A DNA stretch of 64,000 bases from Anseranas semipalmata (taxonomy: Eukaryota; Chordata; Aves; Anseriformes; Anseranatidae): contig VXAA01002967.1 in the NCBI GenBank assembly GCA_013399115.1, positions 379,429-443,428 of the forward strand, in the 5' to 3' direction. Below the pieces are notes generated by a model. That model did no database searches. It worked only from the letters and a program-made list of their open reading frames with translations, and was not told where the DNA came from. Positions 11,636-24,970 of this stretch are shown piece by piece (the first letter of the stretch is position 1; each line of letters starts with the position of its first letter). A program made the position numbers and the translations under genes.

Positions 11636-13315
11636 TCAAATCATCCTGGGGATTTGTTAACTAGTATGAGCTTCAAACAAACCATAGCTTTTTTCCCTAT
11701 AGTTAAAACAACCGAGTTGCAGTTGAAAATTGATGGTTTTAAATCTCTTTAAAGAGCAGATCCATGGGAGGTACTTCAGTACTTTAAGTTGCTTACTTTT
11801 GTGCAGTAGTGAAGCTGAGGTTATACGGGCATGCACTGGCAATCAGTAACTAGAACATTGCTGTTTTGGGAGTGTCAGATTCTAACAGATTCTGTGCACT
11901 ATTGTCCAGCAACTTTTTTTTTTTTATTTTAACTTTGTTCTGGATAGGGGATTTATATGGTAAGTGAAGAGCTTAAAATGGTACCTGTAGTTTTTATATG
12001 GATTAACTTGTGGGTTTGCCAAGTACCTTCCTCTCTACTCCCTCTCCTCACTCTGCTTTTCCATATTCACAAGTGAAAGTTTTATGTAGCGGTCCACCTG
12101 GAAATAAATAGTTTGTTTCATCATTTCATCTCATTTCACTAGCAGCATCTACATTTCCTGGGTAGTCAAAACAAGAAAAAAAACACTTTGTGCAGCCAAT
12201 TCACACTGTAAACACCCTAGACGAATGAATATGCTTTCTGAGGAGCAGCGGCGGAGAGCCCGTCATTTTGAACTCCACAGCACTCGCAAGCAGCTCAGGC
12301 GTGACTCATGTCTTGCCACCAGCAACTACATTTTCTCAAAACCAGGGATGCAGGCTAGGCCAATAAACCCCCAGGACTTGTGAAGTTTGTGCAGGGATAC
12401 AGCTGAACTCCCAGCTCTGTCTGTGTCTCTGTTCAGTCCTGTATGCAGCGTGTGTCTGTCAGCTCTTTAGCTGTGGAGTTTTGTTAGGACCAAGTGTAGG
12501 GCCACCATCCCTGCTTTCAGAAGCTTCTTGGACTCCAGCAAACTGGGTGTCTTCGTCATAGCTGGAGAGATGTGTAAACAAAACTATGAGCAGTCAGTGA
12601 TAGTTGATAATGTCATACTTCCGGATAATCCGAGATTCTCTGTACTTCTTCCAATAACATTTATGTGTCTTTCATTTTTTCTTACAACCTTTTTCTCTAG
12701 ATACTCTTAACTCTGCACAGTTCACAAGTTGTTGTTCACATAACTAAGGGGGAAATTTTCCAGTGGATACTTGCAAAATATTTCAAGTGGCATAGAAATG
12801 GTAAACAAAAAGACAACCAACTTGTTTCTTTCCCCTTTCGCCCCAGAAAACTGCTTCTTAAAGACAAAGCAATGAATACCAACAAGTTGTCCAGAGAACA
12901 TATTACAGTTCCCACAGTATTTTTCTTCTCCCTTGTCTGTGTGACCTTCTGCATGTCACTTCTTAATCTTCTATCAGAAGCTTTTTAAGTCTAGATATTA
13001 CATCAATACATTTTTCAACTCCCATTGTTCTAGTCTTATCTTTCTAAGTATCTTCTGCTAGTTTATGGCTGTGAAAATAGCCTCCTGTGAAAGTCCACCC
13101 TGCCTGTTCTAGTTCTAAACCAACCTGTATCACCTAGTCCTTGCTTTCTGATGCTCATCTGATAGATTCTCACCTGTTACTCAGTTTTTGCTTTCTGCTG
13201 TGACACTCCAAAATGGACAACCTATTTCTGTGCTTTATTTACAGAAGTTTACAGAAATTGGCCAGAAGGGAAGGGCAACAGTGAATTCCATCCCCACCCA
13301 GGCCCTTTTCCCCCC
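11636..13315. other. Unique DNA, weak GC rise near 12.25 kb
   Basis: Mostly AT-rich. A short patch at 12240-12310 has several CpGs and one exact AP-1 site, TGACTCA, at 12302-12308. This is too little to call a promoter. No exon is supported. Confidence 0.5.
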
Positions 13316-13343
13316 TTTTTTCTTTTTTTTTTTTTTTTTTTTT
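13316..13343. repeat. Poly(T) tract
   Basis: TTTTT-TC-T(20+): a homopolymer run interrupted by a single C, preceded by a C-run. It is low complexity and not attached to a recognisable retrocopy. Confidence 0.9.
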
Positions 13344-13484
13344 GTGGTCCTGGATGGTTTCAGTCCAAAGAGCAGTAAAAAACAACATGAATAGCATTGT
13401 AATTTTTCTGTTTGCACAGTGTTTACAACCTGATAGTTGGGTACTGTTATAAAAGAAGGTAAAAAACAAAGCAGGGAATTGGGG

Positions 13485-14033
13485 TCAGTGGGGGTTGGTT
13501 CGTTGGGATTCTTTCTCTTTGGGGTGTTTTTGGCATTGTTGTGTTGTTTTGGTTTGGTTTTTTTTTGTTTGGTTGGTTATGTTTTGGTTTTGTTGGTTTT
13601 TTTTGGAAAAGCTTATGAAACTGTAAGATGACCTCAAACTCCAGTAGATCATTTTTAAAGATGCAAGGTGCTTGATCTTTCTGTCTAACCTTTCTTTTTG
13701 TGCAATATTAAGATGGTGACTGTGATTTTGTCCTTTGTTTTTTTCCTGTTTGCTGTAACTCTTGGTCAGAAATGTCAAGTATTCAAAAACCAGCCTGTCT
13801 GTGTACATTTCCTGCCTAATCCTTTCAAGAACAGGAATAAAACTCAGAGCACTTTTGCAGAGGTGGGTTTCCACTGAAATGTGGATCAGAGCCCAGCAAA
13901 TAGCAACCCACATCAGCAAGTGCTCTGTCTTTGCAAGAGCCAGGCTTTCAATATGAAGGCTGTCAACTTTGTGTAGAATACAAAGGCTCAGCACCAGAAA
14001 TCCCAGAAATCGGCCTCCAAAGGGGAGGCACAT
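13485..14033 (-). CDS. 182-codon open frame, doubtful
   Basis: This is the longest frame in the window that does not run through an assembly gap. It begins at an ATG (complement of 14031-14033). Residues 1-25 look like a signal peptide or membrane anchor (FLGFLVLSLCIL core). The last 35 or so residues come from the complement of a G/T-rich low-complexity tract and are only N, Q, K and T rich, so that part is almost certainly not real protein. I recognise no domain. Without splice signals or a promoter nearby, chance is the most likely explanation. Confidence 0.1.
   Translation of the reverse strand: MCLPFGGRFLGFLVLSLCILHKVDSLHIESLALAKTEHLLMWVAICWALIHISVETHLCKSALSFIPVLERIRQEMYTDRLVFEYLTFLTKSYSKQEKNKGQNHSHHLNIAQKERLDRKIKHLASLKMIYWSLRSSYSFISFSKKNQQNQNITNQTKKNQTKTTQQCQKHPKEKESQRTNPH
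13488..13606. repeat. G/T-rich low-complexity tract
   Basis: About 120 bases, almost purely G and T on the plus strand, with irregular GGTTT, GTTTT and TTGG units. The minus strand is correspondingly A/C-rich and free of stop codons, which lengthens the 182-codon frame there. Confidence 0.85.
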
Positions 14034-15170
14034 TTCATGCTGCCTTCCATTGTTACGCTAATAAATTTTCTACTACACACAAAACCAGAAGCAAGTCTTC
14101 ATATTAAATTCACGTCTCTCAAAAAAAATGGGTGAAATTTCCCATCAAAAAACTAAAACAACAGCAGATATTATGAATTCAGTTCATTTCAGAAAGGTGT
14201 TTCTGGCTTATATAAATACGCTTGAACATTACATTCAACCATTTTGTGAAACTGGATAAGAAATCTTTGTTCAGTCATATAAAATTCAGCTCTTGTTTCC
14301 TTCACTTATCAGAAGAGGGGCAACCATAGAGTCAGAGAAGAACAAGATGTGATCTTGATGGATTTAAAGAATCATATTATGCAAGAACAAGTTTTTTTCT
14401 AAATTGACTACTTATTCCAGGGTAGTAGGACCTTGAAGGTAATGTATTATTATATAAGCTGTCTTATATATGAGCATGATAATAGACTTTCATCTACACT
14501 AATATTTCTATTATTTAGAGGCTACAGTGGTAGGCAAATATAATTTTTGGTGGTGCAGGTGGAAAGGTGCAACTATTTAGGCCTGCACAATGTTAGGTAT
14601 ATCAGAGAGAAAAATATAGATGGATGGCAGCTTCTGCCCCAAGTTATGTCCCTTCACGTTCCCGTAAGAAAATACCTCAGAATGCTTCTAAATCCTGCTG
14701 CTAATTCTGCTGTAGAGGACTGGAACATAGCACAGTGTGCATCCAAACAAGCTCAAAATGAAGCCTGCTAATTTTAGTCCGGGGTGGCTCAGAAGGTCAA
14801 ATCTAAGCAATAATGTGTAGAAGAGCGCCCACTCGCCACCACCTCTTCTCCTCAGATATGAAAATCTGTTTTTGATGAGGTTCTGTTGTGCTATTTAATA
14901 CACAAAGTGGAGTTCATAGTTTGAATATGTGCAGAATTAGCATTTGTTTTCATGGACTGCAAATGTTTTTAATAAATATCCCAGTCTTGATATTGCTGGA
15001 GAGTGTTTTTACCATATACTTTACGTTGGTGAGTTGCCTAGCAAGTTCAATGAAATGAAAATATTTGCTCTGGCATGCAAGCAAGTTCTGAAAGGGCTTA
15101 GGCAATATTTCTGCTGCAGAAAATGTCAATTTAAACCTGCCTAAGTTCTGCTCTAACTTGTGAATTTGAT

Positions 15171-15211
15171 TTTTATTTTATTTATTTATTTGATCAAAAA
15201 AAAAAAAAAAA
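15171..15211. repeat. (TTTA)n followed by poly(A)
   Basis: TTTTATTTTATTTATTTATT, then TGATC, then about 16 A. Simple low-complexity sequence. Confidence 0.85.
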
Positions 15212-15842
15212 GAAATGTTCGTTGCTTATTCCTTACTTCTCCTTCGAGGCTGAATTAGAGTCCCTTTATCAGATATACTGCATGGTTCTGTGTTCCATTG
15301 CTTTCCTGATTTTTTTTAATTTATTTTTATTGTTTCAAGGCCATTGTATGCTTATTCAGAAAATACACCAGGAAAATAGCACAAAGGAATTTGAGTTGTG
15401 TGTTAAAAACACCTATTAAATGTAACCTGCTTCTTGTTAATAAATTAAAATATATAAGAATTTAAAGTAGATTGGTGATAGTGTTTTGCATCTTAGTGTA
15501 TGTGAGCAGAGAACGACAGGTATCTGTACTTTCTGCAGCAACAGTTTCATGGCTATAGAGAATGGTCAATAAGGTGAGGGGACCTAATGGAGTCAGAATC
15601 CTGCATTTCCTTTTCTTCTGCTCTAGCCTGAGAAACTTGTATATTTTTCCTGTTTGTGGTACAAGGAGGACGCCTATGTTGTAGCAATGATGAGAAGTAA
15701 AACATGATAGGTACTTACAAATGGCTTTATGATCATTTAGTGGAAAACATTGTTTATAAAGGTTAAGAAGATTATTGTATTCATCAATATGAAATTATTC
15801 TTAATATATTAGGCATACAATACTAGTATTTTACAGGGTGAA

Positions 15843-15862
15843 TTTTGTTTTGTTTTGTTTTG
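15843..15862. repeat. (TTTTG)4 microsatellite
   Basis: Four TTTTG units in tandem. Confidence 0.85.
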
Positions 15863-18800
15863 CCTAATAAAGTGCTGCTAGATTTCAGCCCACCAACATT
15901 TGTCATACGTTTGACATACGAAACATAACAGTGATATATTAAGTTATGGTTTGTTGAAGAGAGAGAGGTAGAATATCATTCATCACAAGGAGGTTGGGAG
16001 CGGGGAGGTGTATTCCCAGTCTGTGTAGATAGGCTAGTTGTAGTTTTCCTTTTATTTCCACACCTGTGTCTTTAGTACATGTTTGCATGTTGTCAGTTTT
16101 TAATTTTATGACTGAATAACTGTATATCAACTTTATTATAATTTGGATTGATGCTGGATAACAGCAAATCATGCAGTGATTCTGTAAACCAGAAGCATGA
16201 AACACTTCAGGTGTCCTTGTTCTCCAGCATGTTTTCCTTGATACCCAAAGCTGCTTGCGCCGTGCGGCGAGTTGACACTACAGGAACCAATGGAGGCAGG
16301 AGGGGTTTCTTCCACTGCCTGTTGGTCATGTTCCTGACCATACTCGAACACCAGAGATTGTAGGGAAAGTAACATGCTTCTGTTCACTTCTGTGGCAGTC
16401 AGTTGGTATCTGAGAGGCTGCTGAAAGGCTGTATCAGTATATTATCACTGAGAGATGCAGATTTTGATTTCTGTGGTAAATGGTGACAATAGTTCCACTT
16501 GGCCTCTAAGTTGTGTTTTTGAACCATCAGTCTCATGCCTAAGAACTTGAGCATGGAAGAAAGTCTAGTCATTAGACACCACCTACCTGCTCACCTGTGA
16601 TAATGCTATTTGGAACAATGCATGCTTTGAAAGGCCAGAGATTTCTCATACCAGATGCATTTGTTTCCCCATTTCACGTCCCCCAAATACTATCCTTTAA
16701 TAGTTGTAGTTTGGAGAACTAAGTGAGTTACATCATCTCCCTGTACGTGTACAGCCTCTGGCATTGTTCATCAACAGCCTCTCATCTTCTATGGGAGCTG
16801 GAAGTTTTCAGATTTTGGGAAGGCTTAGCTCACAGTGTAGGTGCATAAGTCAGGAACCATGCTTCAAGTCTTGAGACATCTGACATATATGCATTGTTTT
16901 GCATATTTTAACTTCTTTCATGGTTAGATGAGGAGATCTGACAAGGCAGTGTGCCTGGAAGGTCCATATCTAAGCTGTGTCCTTCTTGCAGACTCCACCA
17001 GCTTTTTTTACTTGGTGTTTGTTTTTGCAAGACCTTTGTATTTGTTATTGCAGTCATGGTTGAACTACAAGAGGACATTTCTAAGTTGCTCTGTGGTTGC
17101 AAGAAAATACTGTTCAGGAAGCTTCTTGCTGGCATTCTTAAAAGGTCCCCTAAATATATCTGTCTTCTTATAACTCTCAATAACAGGACAATGACAAGGG
17201 AATAGTGAACAGATCACTGTCCTTGACTGGTTGTAAATCATCACACATTAGAAATTATCAACCTCTACCTTGTTCTCTTGCTCCCTTTGATCAGGAACTT
17301 ATTTCAACAGAAAAAATTGTAAGGACAAAAGTTATAATTGGTAATAAATATTTCAGACAAACTACTAACGTTTCAGCTTCGTTTGTGTGCTGTTTGGGTC
17401 CTCTGGTTCACTTTTCTCAAATTGTATCAGTTTGCCCTATGTATCCTGAGACAGAGACAGCAGCATGCACTTGATCAGCAGAAAGTGAAAGTAGCTTGTG
17501 ATTGCAGACAACATTCTTCTCAATGTCAAGTGGACCTGACTGCTGAAAAATTTTTTGTTTACATGCAAATATTCAAGTTTTCTACCAGAAAGTTGGTATA
17601 TTGCATTACATCACAGAAAACTTGTGAAATTTAACTGATCCATTTGGCAAAATGTTTTGAATACCTATGATGAAATGTGCTGTTACATAAATGAATATGT
17701 TTGGTTTTTTTTTCAAATTACAAGCTTGCAGTGCTGAAGCTGGTACAGAACGTTAAAAAGTGAGAATTGGAAGCTGTAGTAACAGGTAGAAATAAGCACC
17801 AAGTCCATTTCAGTTGTTAAAATTGTGTTGATTATGACATATACAACTGCTTTCTTTATACGAATCTATTTACCTGATTATTTTTAAACAGGTAATACTT
17901 TATTTCTGTTTGCATTGTTTGCCACCTCATTAAGTCCATGCATCTACCTGTCCTGCGTATGAATGCCTTGGTAAATTCTACTAATAAAGGAACATGAGTA
18001 AAGGTTTTACTGGTAAGTAGCTTAAGATCAGTACAAGCAAAGTGCTGCATCCATTGAAATACGGCAATTAGGAGCTTTTTAAGCAGCCTTAAGGACTCCA
18101 TTGCCTAGATGAACTTTGAAGGTACAATTCACATCCAGAAGCAAGTTCCAATGGATCTCCTTTTCATCATTAATCTTCTCAGTAAAGTCAATGAAAGGAA
18201 AACAAGAACATAGCTAAAGCCAAAACAATGTGAAGAAAAGAAAAATTTGGAAATAGCTTGTTGAAAGCATGAGCTGTTACGTTATTCTTGCTTGCAACAT
18301 GTCGCTAACCACTGTTCCTCTGAAGCCCGCAGGGTGACTGCAGTTGTACCCAGTCTAGTCTGGAATCCCAAAATCAGCTGCCGTTCTCTCAGTCGCTTGT
18401 TGTTGATAAGAGGGTGTATTGACTCTTGACTAATGCTGACATTCTGTACAGCTCTTCATGAACTATCATTTAGGGTGGTTTGCTGGGGGTAGTGCTTATA
18501 CTAGCACTAGTTCCCCCCCAGTTTTCATTTTGCGTTAGGACCCAGAACAGCTTTTCTAACATATGTGGAACTGAATGAGCACTGGCAGCAGTAAGAAAAT
18601 TTCCTTGGACCATGTCTTTCACATACAGATCCATGAGAGGGTTTAAATACCTTCCATGGCCTGCTCCACTAGTTGTTTCTGACTGTTTGTGATACATTTT
18701 TCTGGAGTCAGAATCTAGAGCCTTGGTGCTTGCAAACAGCAAAGAAATGTGCTGGTGTACACTCTGGCCTGAGATACCATTTTGAAGTCCTGCCCGTGTT

Positions 18801-21800
18801 GCATTGTATGTACGATTCCAACTGGTCAGGTGCCAGGTTCACATTTAAACAGGCATAATTTGTTAAATGGGCTCAACCTTAGTAGGTCTCGCTGCCTTCC
18901 ACACTTCAGGACACTTGCAGATTGAGGCACTCACTTAGAAGCTGAAGTAAGAACTCAAGCCTGTTTTACATGCACATTTCTGGTAATGCAGATGCCACCA
19001 CCACCACTCACTGTTCTCCTGTTCATCTTTGTTGTTGTTGCTGTTATACAGACTGCTGGTTTTTAATCTCTTCAACAGCTGACAGTTTTACAGTTTAATC
19101 ATTCTGCTGCTATCCTTGCAGACCTCTGTGTTTCCATAAGGCAGCAACTGTCAAATATTAGCCAGGATTTAGTTATTTACCTTGGCTCTTTACATAAGGA
19201 CTTAAAGCTAAGACATGCTTTTTATCTTTTCTGAAAGATACATTTACTGTCAGGGAAGAATGGATTAAAATGTGTTCTTTTTACTTAAAATCTGTTTGCA
19301 CCCTCCTTGTCTGTGAGTACTGTCCTAGTGATGTAGGCTGGGCCTTTCAAGAAGTAAGGATTTTTTTGTTTGTTTTTACTGAAACATAGGAAATGACAAG
19401 GTTCTTCAACTAAATGATCTTTCTGGGTGCTTAATGAGAATGTTTAATCTTTTATTGTAGAAGAAGGCTACTATTTTATTTCAAATACACTTGTGCAAAT
19501 GGAGAATTTTAAAAAGTGGAAGTCCTGTAGCTTAAATAGTCACAGGCTTATCTCGGGGATCACTGGTGATACTTAAAACTGAAAGTAAGACTGACTTGTT
19601 CACTTGTCCCGTCAGACTTCAAATTCTATCTAGTTGAGTTAGTTATGAAGACTGGAGTTCTTTTTTTCTATTTTAAAACGTGTCCATTTACTTTAACTAT
19701 GCTATGGTTTCTAAGACTGAAAAAGTCCTCAGAATTTCTTATACACATAAAAAGGAGGGGTAAGATTATTTTTAATAGATAAAAATCTGCAAGGGAAAAA
19801 AAAATGTATGCTGAATGAATAAACACTAACCTTCTGTCATTCTTTTTAAAATCTGGATTTGGACCAGGTGGCTTTTCTCCTTCATATGAAAAGATTGTCA
19901 GCTAGACCTTTGGCACCATTTGCTTTGTGCTGTGACTCTATTATACTTCAGGGAGAATATTTTGAACCAGACAGGACATCGTGACAGCAGTGCAACCATG
20001 TCGTCTCAAGGAGCACTTGGTGACTTGCTTGGCAATGCAGTGATGTATAAGTGATTGCCTCAGCAGGATTCAAACTAAAATTATTTAAAATGCTATCTAC
20101 TGCAACTCAGTTTAGATCCAGAAGAACGCTTTCCTTTTGTTACAATTTTATTACTGTATCAGTTTAATCTTTTATTATTCAGTACTAGTTTTTTCAGCTC
20201 ATATTTCTTAAGTTTGTTTGGCTTGAACAGTGTAAAATCAATATTTCTGCTAATTAAGGTGTTTTTGAGGAGCAGATAATCAAACAGTATAGTGAATCAT
20301 TAAAAACTTATGTGCTAATATTGACTGGCATTATTGGCACAAAGTCTAGGCCACGGACTTTCCTTCTTATATTTTTTTACAGCAGAAGCAAAACACGTCT
20401 AAAAATTTGATGTTCTCAGTGTTTAACTGTGGAGAGATTGTCATTCATGGATGTAAAAGGAAATACAGTGTGTTAATATTCTGGGTGCTCATCGGAGTAT
20501 TTTCTTCCCTAGCATTTAACTTAGCAATAAGTGGTGTCTGACTTCAAAGGGTCTTGCTTTGTTTTGGAATAGTTGGAATGGAAGTTCCTGCCACTTACAA
20601 AAATAATGGATCGTTTTAATTTATTGCCAGTTTTTGCCAGTATCTTTTTACCCCTCAAAAGATGGTTTCTCCTTGTCTGACACTGGGCAGTGTCTTGTTT
20701 TATTTGTCTGTGTTAGCTGTGGCACACTGCTGCTTGCTGCTGGCCTTGTCAGTGGGTGTTACTGAGCAGACCTGTAAGTGGCAATGTGCGGTCACCTCAG
20801 GAAATACTTTGTCTTCCCCCAGTTCCCTTACCGTGAAACTGATGACTACAGGGGGGACACTGGACACTGCTGAACACCATTTTATTCTACACATTTGACT
20901 GACTTTTGCTTTATAAACACCTGCTCAAGGACCGAGGGTCCCGTCAGAGCCAGGGTGACCTGATTTGCTTTCCTTCTGGAGTGGTTTCTTGCATGAATAA
21001 ACTGCTTAAGCTCCATTACGTATGAGTGATACCTCTTCGGCAGGTTTACTTCAGCCTGCATCATGTAAAGGGGCTGCATGTTTCTGTAAAGGAGAGTAGA
21101 AGAGAAGAAATACCCAAAATAAATGTATTCACTTTCCATGTTTGAAGTAGAAAAACTCAGTAATCAGATTTGGGCCAAAGCAAACATTGCATGTGCTCGG
21201 ACTCTTTCTCTCTATGCTTTTTTAGCTAGACCACTGCTTAAAGAGCTGCTGTGTTCCTCATACCCTCTGTGCTGAAAGGAGACTTGGCATCCTTGTAGAA
21301 CCAGGGTGTCAGGGTTTGGGTGGGCAGCGGGACAGGAGGATCTGAGGAGGAACTGTGCCAAATACCATTTGAGCCACAGAAAACATTAAATGAGTTACCA
21401 GTATATTTCCTGAGAAAGCTTCTCCCTCCAATGGTGTGTACGTTGTTATTGTCTAGTTGGAAGTTTGAAGGAAAAGCATTTTTTGATGCAAGCACGGTAT
21501 TTATCATTCTTGTTTGTAAGAGCAACTTCCTCAGTCAGCATGTGGAGTTTTCCAACGCTTGCATATTGACTCAGGCAGGCTGTAGTTATTAGGGCAAGTT
21601 TTAGTCTGTCTCGTACAGTGTCCTTTAACAAGTTAACATTTTCCTCTGTGACTGAAAGAAATTGAACTTATGTCCCATAACACCAACGCAGCATCTTCAG
21701 CTCCTGTGCTAGGTGCTTCCTATTTACAGATGTTCAAGAGCTTGTATCTAAACTTAGGGAGCTGGGTGGGTGTTTACCATGCTGTGGGACAAGCTACAGA

Positions 21801-24028
21801 AGGACTTTGCAGGAGATGAGTGGCCACAGTTTGAGGCTGTTGTGTGTAGCTCTTGCCCCGTGTCGAGCAGATGGTAGTGTTAGCCAGCACTGAAAGCGGG
21901 GGCCAGTAATGAAAGGGGGTGAAGTACCCAGTCACTGCACCAGGGGCTGGAGTTTAAAAAGAGACTTTGTGAACATGTGAATTTACGAAATCTGTTTTTC
22001 TATGTTGTTGGGTCTCATGGCTCAATTATCATGATTCTCTCATGAGACCTTCAGAGGTCTTCCTTAAGCTTACCCTCTAGCTGAAACATTTACAACTTCT
22101 CTCTCTCCCAGACTGATTCTCTGGTGCCTAACCAGAGAGAGCTGCACTTGTGCTGTAGCCTTTCCTCCAGAGAGACTATTAATTTGGGTTTCTCCTGTAG
22201 GTAGTCGCTAGTATCTTTAGGAACTTGTGACAACTTAATATCTCTACTCTATTGTAAAAGTGAGTTGGCAGCTTCAGAAGTTATTGCCAGCAGAAATGCA
22301 GACAGTGTAACCATAAAAGCCTACCAGGCTTGGGAAAATAGATTAAATATCACTTGAAAGAGTTTGTCTATAACTGATTATGCAGTTAAAGAATGAGTTT
22401 ATGGAGCTGAGAATGTAAATCTTCAAAAATCAAGATTAGAAAATTTTAACTTATTAGTTAAACTTGACTTGGATGCTTGTGGTTTAAAGAAATTCCTAAT
22501 TGGAAGACACCCTAGGGTTAAGCATACTCTACTTCCTGCTGTTACTTGTATTTTTTTTTCCTTGCTGATATATTTTAACGTAACTATTGATTGGATTGTG
22601 AGCTTGCAACAAGGTGAGAAATAGTAGTCTGTAAATGTCGATTTGTACAGAAGATCCTATGCACCAGCCTGTAAGATTTTTGTATTTTTTTTTTATTTTT
22701 AAGAAACATAATTCTTGCAGAGCTGAGAGCTTTTTCTTTTTATTTGTGGGCAGTAGATATTATTGTACCTGGCATAGATTTGCTGTAGGCAGTGTTGGAG
22801 CACCTGGAAAATCTGTCAAACTGCTTTCAGAAATGGCAAGAAGTTGTCAAGTAACTCTGGAATTATACAGCAAATTAGCAAATGTAGTATCTTAAGGGTG
22901 TAATACATTTTCTGATGGTCTGCTCTTTTAATGAAACTGTATACAGAGCCACAGTGATTAATCCAATGTTTAGGTCCAAAAAGTAGTCACATAATTAACT
23001 CTTTAATTTACCTAAGGGATTTTATCAACCTGCTTTAAATCTGCCCAGGTGGCTGGTGTAAAGAGCACCAGGTCAGGTGGGAGAAAAGTCCAGAGAAGTT
23101 GGCCATCTGCTTTTCCTTCTGGACAGATGCTGTCAGTGGGGAGCCTCCAACCTTAGGGAGCCGTAAGACTGAACTCCCCGCCTGGTGCAGATGTTGGGTG
23201 GTTGTAGGTGGGTATGGTTTAGGAAGCTGTTCTTCCACAAATAGTTACCAGCCCTGCAAGCAGTGGAGCAGTAGGGGAAAAATGCATAGACTATTTTAGT
23301 GTGAATTCTACCACAAATCTTCCCAGCATCTGTACAAGTAAGGGCAGATATTTTTGTTCTGACTATAATTTTGGCCTGGAAGAGCAATGAAAGTCTGTGG
23401 CACAACCACAGTTGTTACCATTTTTTCATTGTCTCAGAAAATCCCCTCTGGTGCTGGATTAAACAACGGCCTCAGCTTTGGTGAATCAGCACCAAGCTAA
23501 TTTCAAAATTTTTCAATTATTCACAAAGTGGCTTTTGAAGCAACAGACATCTAAAAATGATAATAAAGTCTTATTTGGGGGGTTAGCTAAAATTGCCATT
23601 CTCTAAAACCAGAACTGGACACAGCTAGGATTGTTTGGTAGAGTCTGGTCGTTACACCATGAGCCACTGAATGAGTTGAGAAAACCACATGACACGATCA
23701 GAGTATGAGTGCTTTTGCACATGCTCCAACCTTAATGCTGTTGAAGCGTCGGCTATACAAGAAGAATTGATGTTTACAAGCAAAGTATGCCAAAGGACAA
23801 AAAGTTCAAGCACTTGGATGTGTTTGGGAGGAAATCAAATTCCATGGATTCAGTTGCAAGGGCAAAACAGACAGGTCTTTTTGGCAAAAAAATGTCTTTC
23901 TTATATGAGTCAGATTGGCTTCCTCATCAAGCTTTCTCATAGCAAGGGTAACTGATGAACACGAGAAAAGAACTCAGTTTCTTTTCTCACTGACACCAAA
24001 GTAGTGCCCTCTGCAAATCACATCTAGG

Positions 24029-24049
24029 TACAGGCCAGTCAGGCCTGTA
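24029..24049. repeat. 8-bp perfect hairpin
   Basis: TACAGGCC (24029-24036) and GGCCTGTA (24042-24049) are reverse complements around AGTCA. Small enough to arise by chance. Confidence 0.7.
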
Positions 24050-24900
24050 ACAATCTTAAGGTATGTGTGCACTTCCTGGAACTCAGAACCCAGGTGACCC
24101 AATATCATCTTCCTGCTGGTTCTGTGGCAGTCCCGAGCACTGGGCCTCACAGGATACAAGACCAAATGCATATCATAAACAAGAGAGGGGAAGGATGCTT
24201 TCCTTTTCCTGTTAGCCACCAAACACTGGAGTTCACCATGCGAGGTCATGCTTTATTTATTCCAAGGGTCCACCCGGGTGCAGTGGACTTTCTGAACCAG
24301 AACGTGATACCTAGGTGCAGCTGGGTGCTCTGAACATCACTCCTAGGCTTTGTTGTGCTCTGTTATGAGGGAGCCCCTCCTGCAGACCAGTCCCTGGCAG
24401 TGAAGTAGCAAGTGCTATTGTGTTTGCTTCTGGGAAGAGATGAGCCTCAATGCACTCTTCCTTCTGTGGTCATGAGGATTTTCTTGTGCTTCCCCAACAG
24501 TCCTGCAAGATCTGCATTGACAATAGTAAGAACAGTCATTCAGGTAGCCTTTTCCTAGATGAACCAGTTTTTACTGTCAGGTTGGTTGCAGATGTCAGGG
24601 TGCTCTCGCAGCTTGTCCAGAGCTGATGTCAGTCATTAGTCCTGCTTTCAGTGCTCCTGACCACACAGATGTTAGCTGGTTGAGTACTGCTGCTGTAGGC
24701 TGCTGTCCTCCCTCCTGATTTCTGGATAGTTGTACATAAAGGAAGGTGTCTCCATGAGGAAGCTTGAAAGCTCTCCCAAGAGGAGGATCTTTCTGAGCAG
24801 CATAAAGAAAATAAAAATGGAGTGATATTTTTACAAGATCTAAGGCAAAATTAGTAGCCATCAAGTTTGAGAGTTCAATAGAAGTGCACAGTTTATATCC

Positions 24901-24970
24901 TAGAACTCATTGCCACAGCATGGTGAGGATGCCAGCATGTGGATGGGTTCAAACATGGATAGGACAAATT
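24901..24970 (+). mobile_element. Old CR1/L3-like LINE relic
   Basis: The segment with the pieces 'gaactcattgccacagcatg' and 'tggatgggttcaaacatgga' resembles the C-terminal and 3' region of ancient L3/CR1-type LINEs found across amniotes. The resemblance rests on memory of the consensus pattern. Related sequence may extend to about 25080, but it is too diverged to bound by eye. Confidence 0.45.

Larger units (their letters stand above)
14034..24900. other. Long unique AT-rich stretch with minor simple repeats
   Basis: I see no gene, mobile element or CpG island here. Simple repeats in this stretch are listed separately. Short frames such as those near 16.95-17.2, 20.7 and 23.7 kb have neither recognisable products nor good splice borders. 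The stretch is probably intronic or intergenic. Confidence 0.6.

Noticed and set aside
12302..12308. AP-1 site TGACTCA
   Set aside because: Exact match, but a single 7-base motif is expected several times by chance in 64 kb, and the surrounding GC rise is weak.
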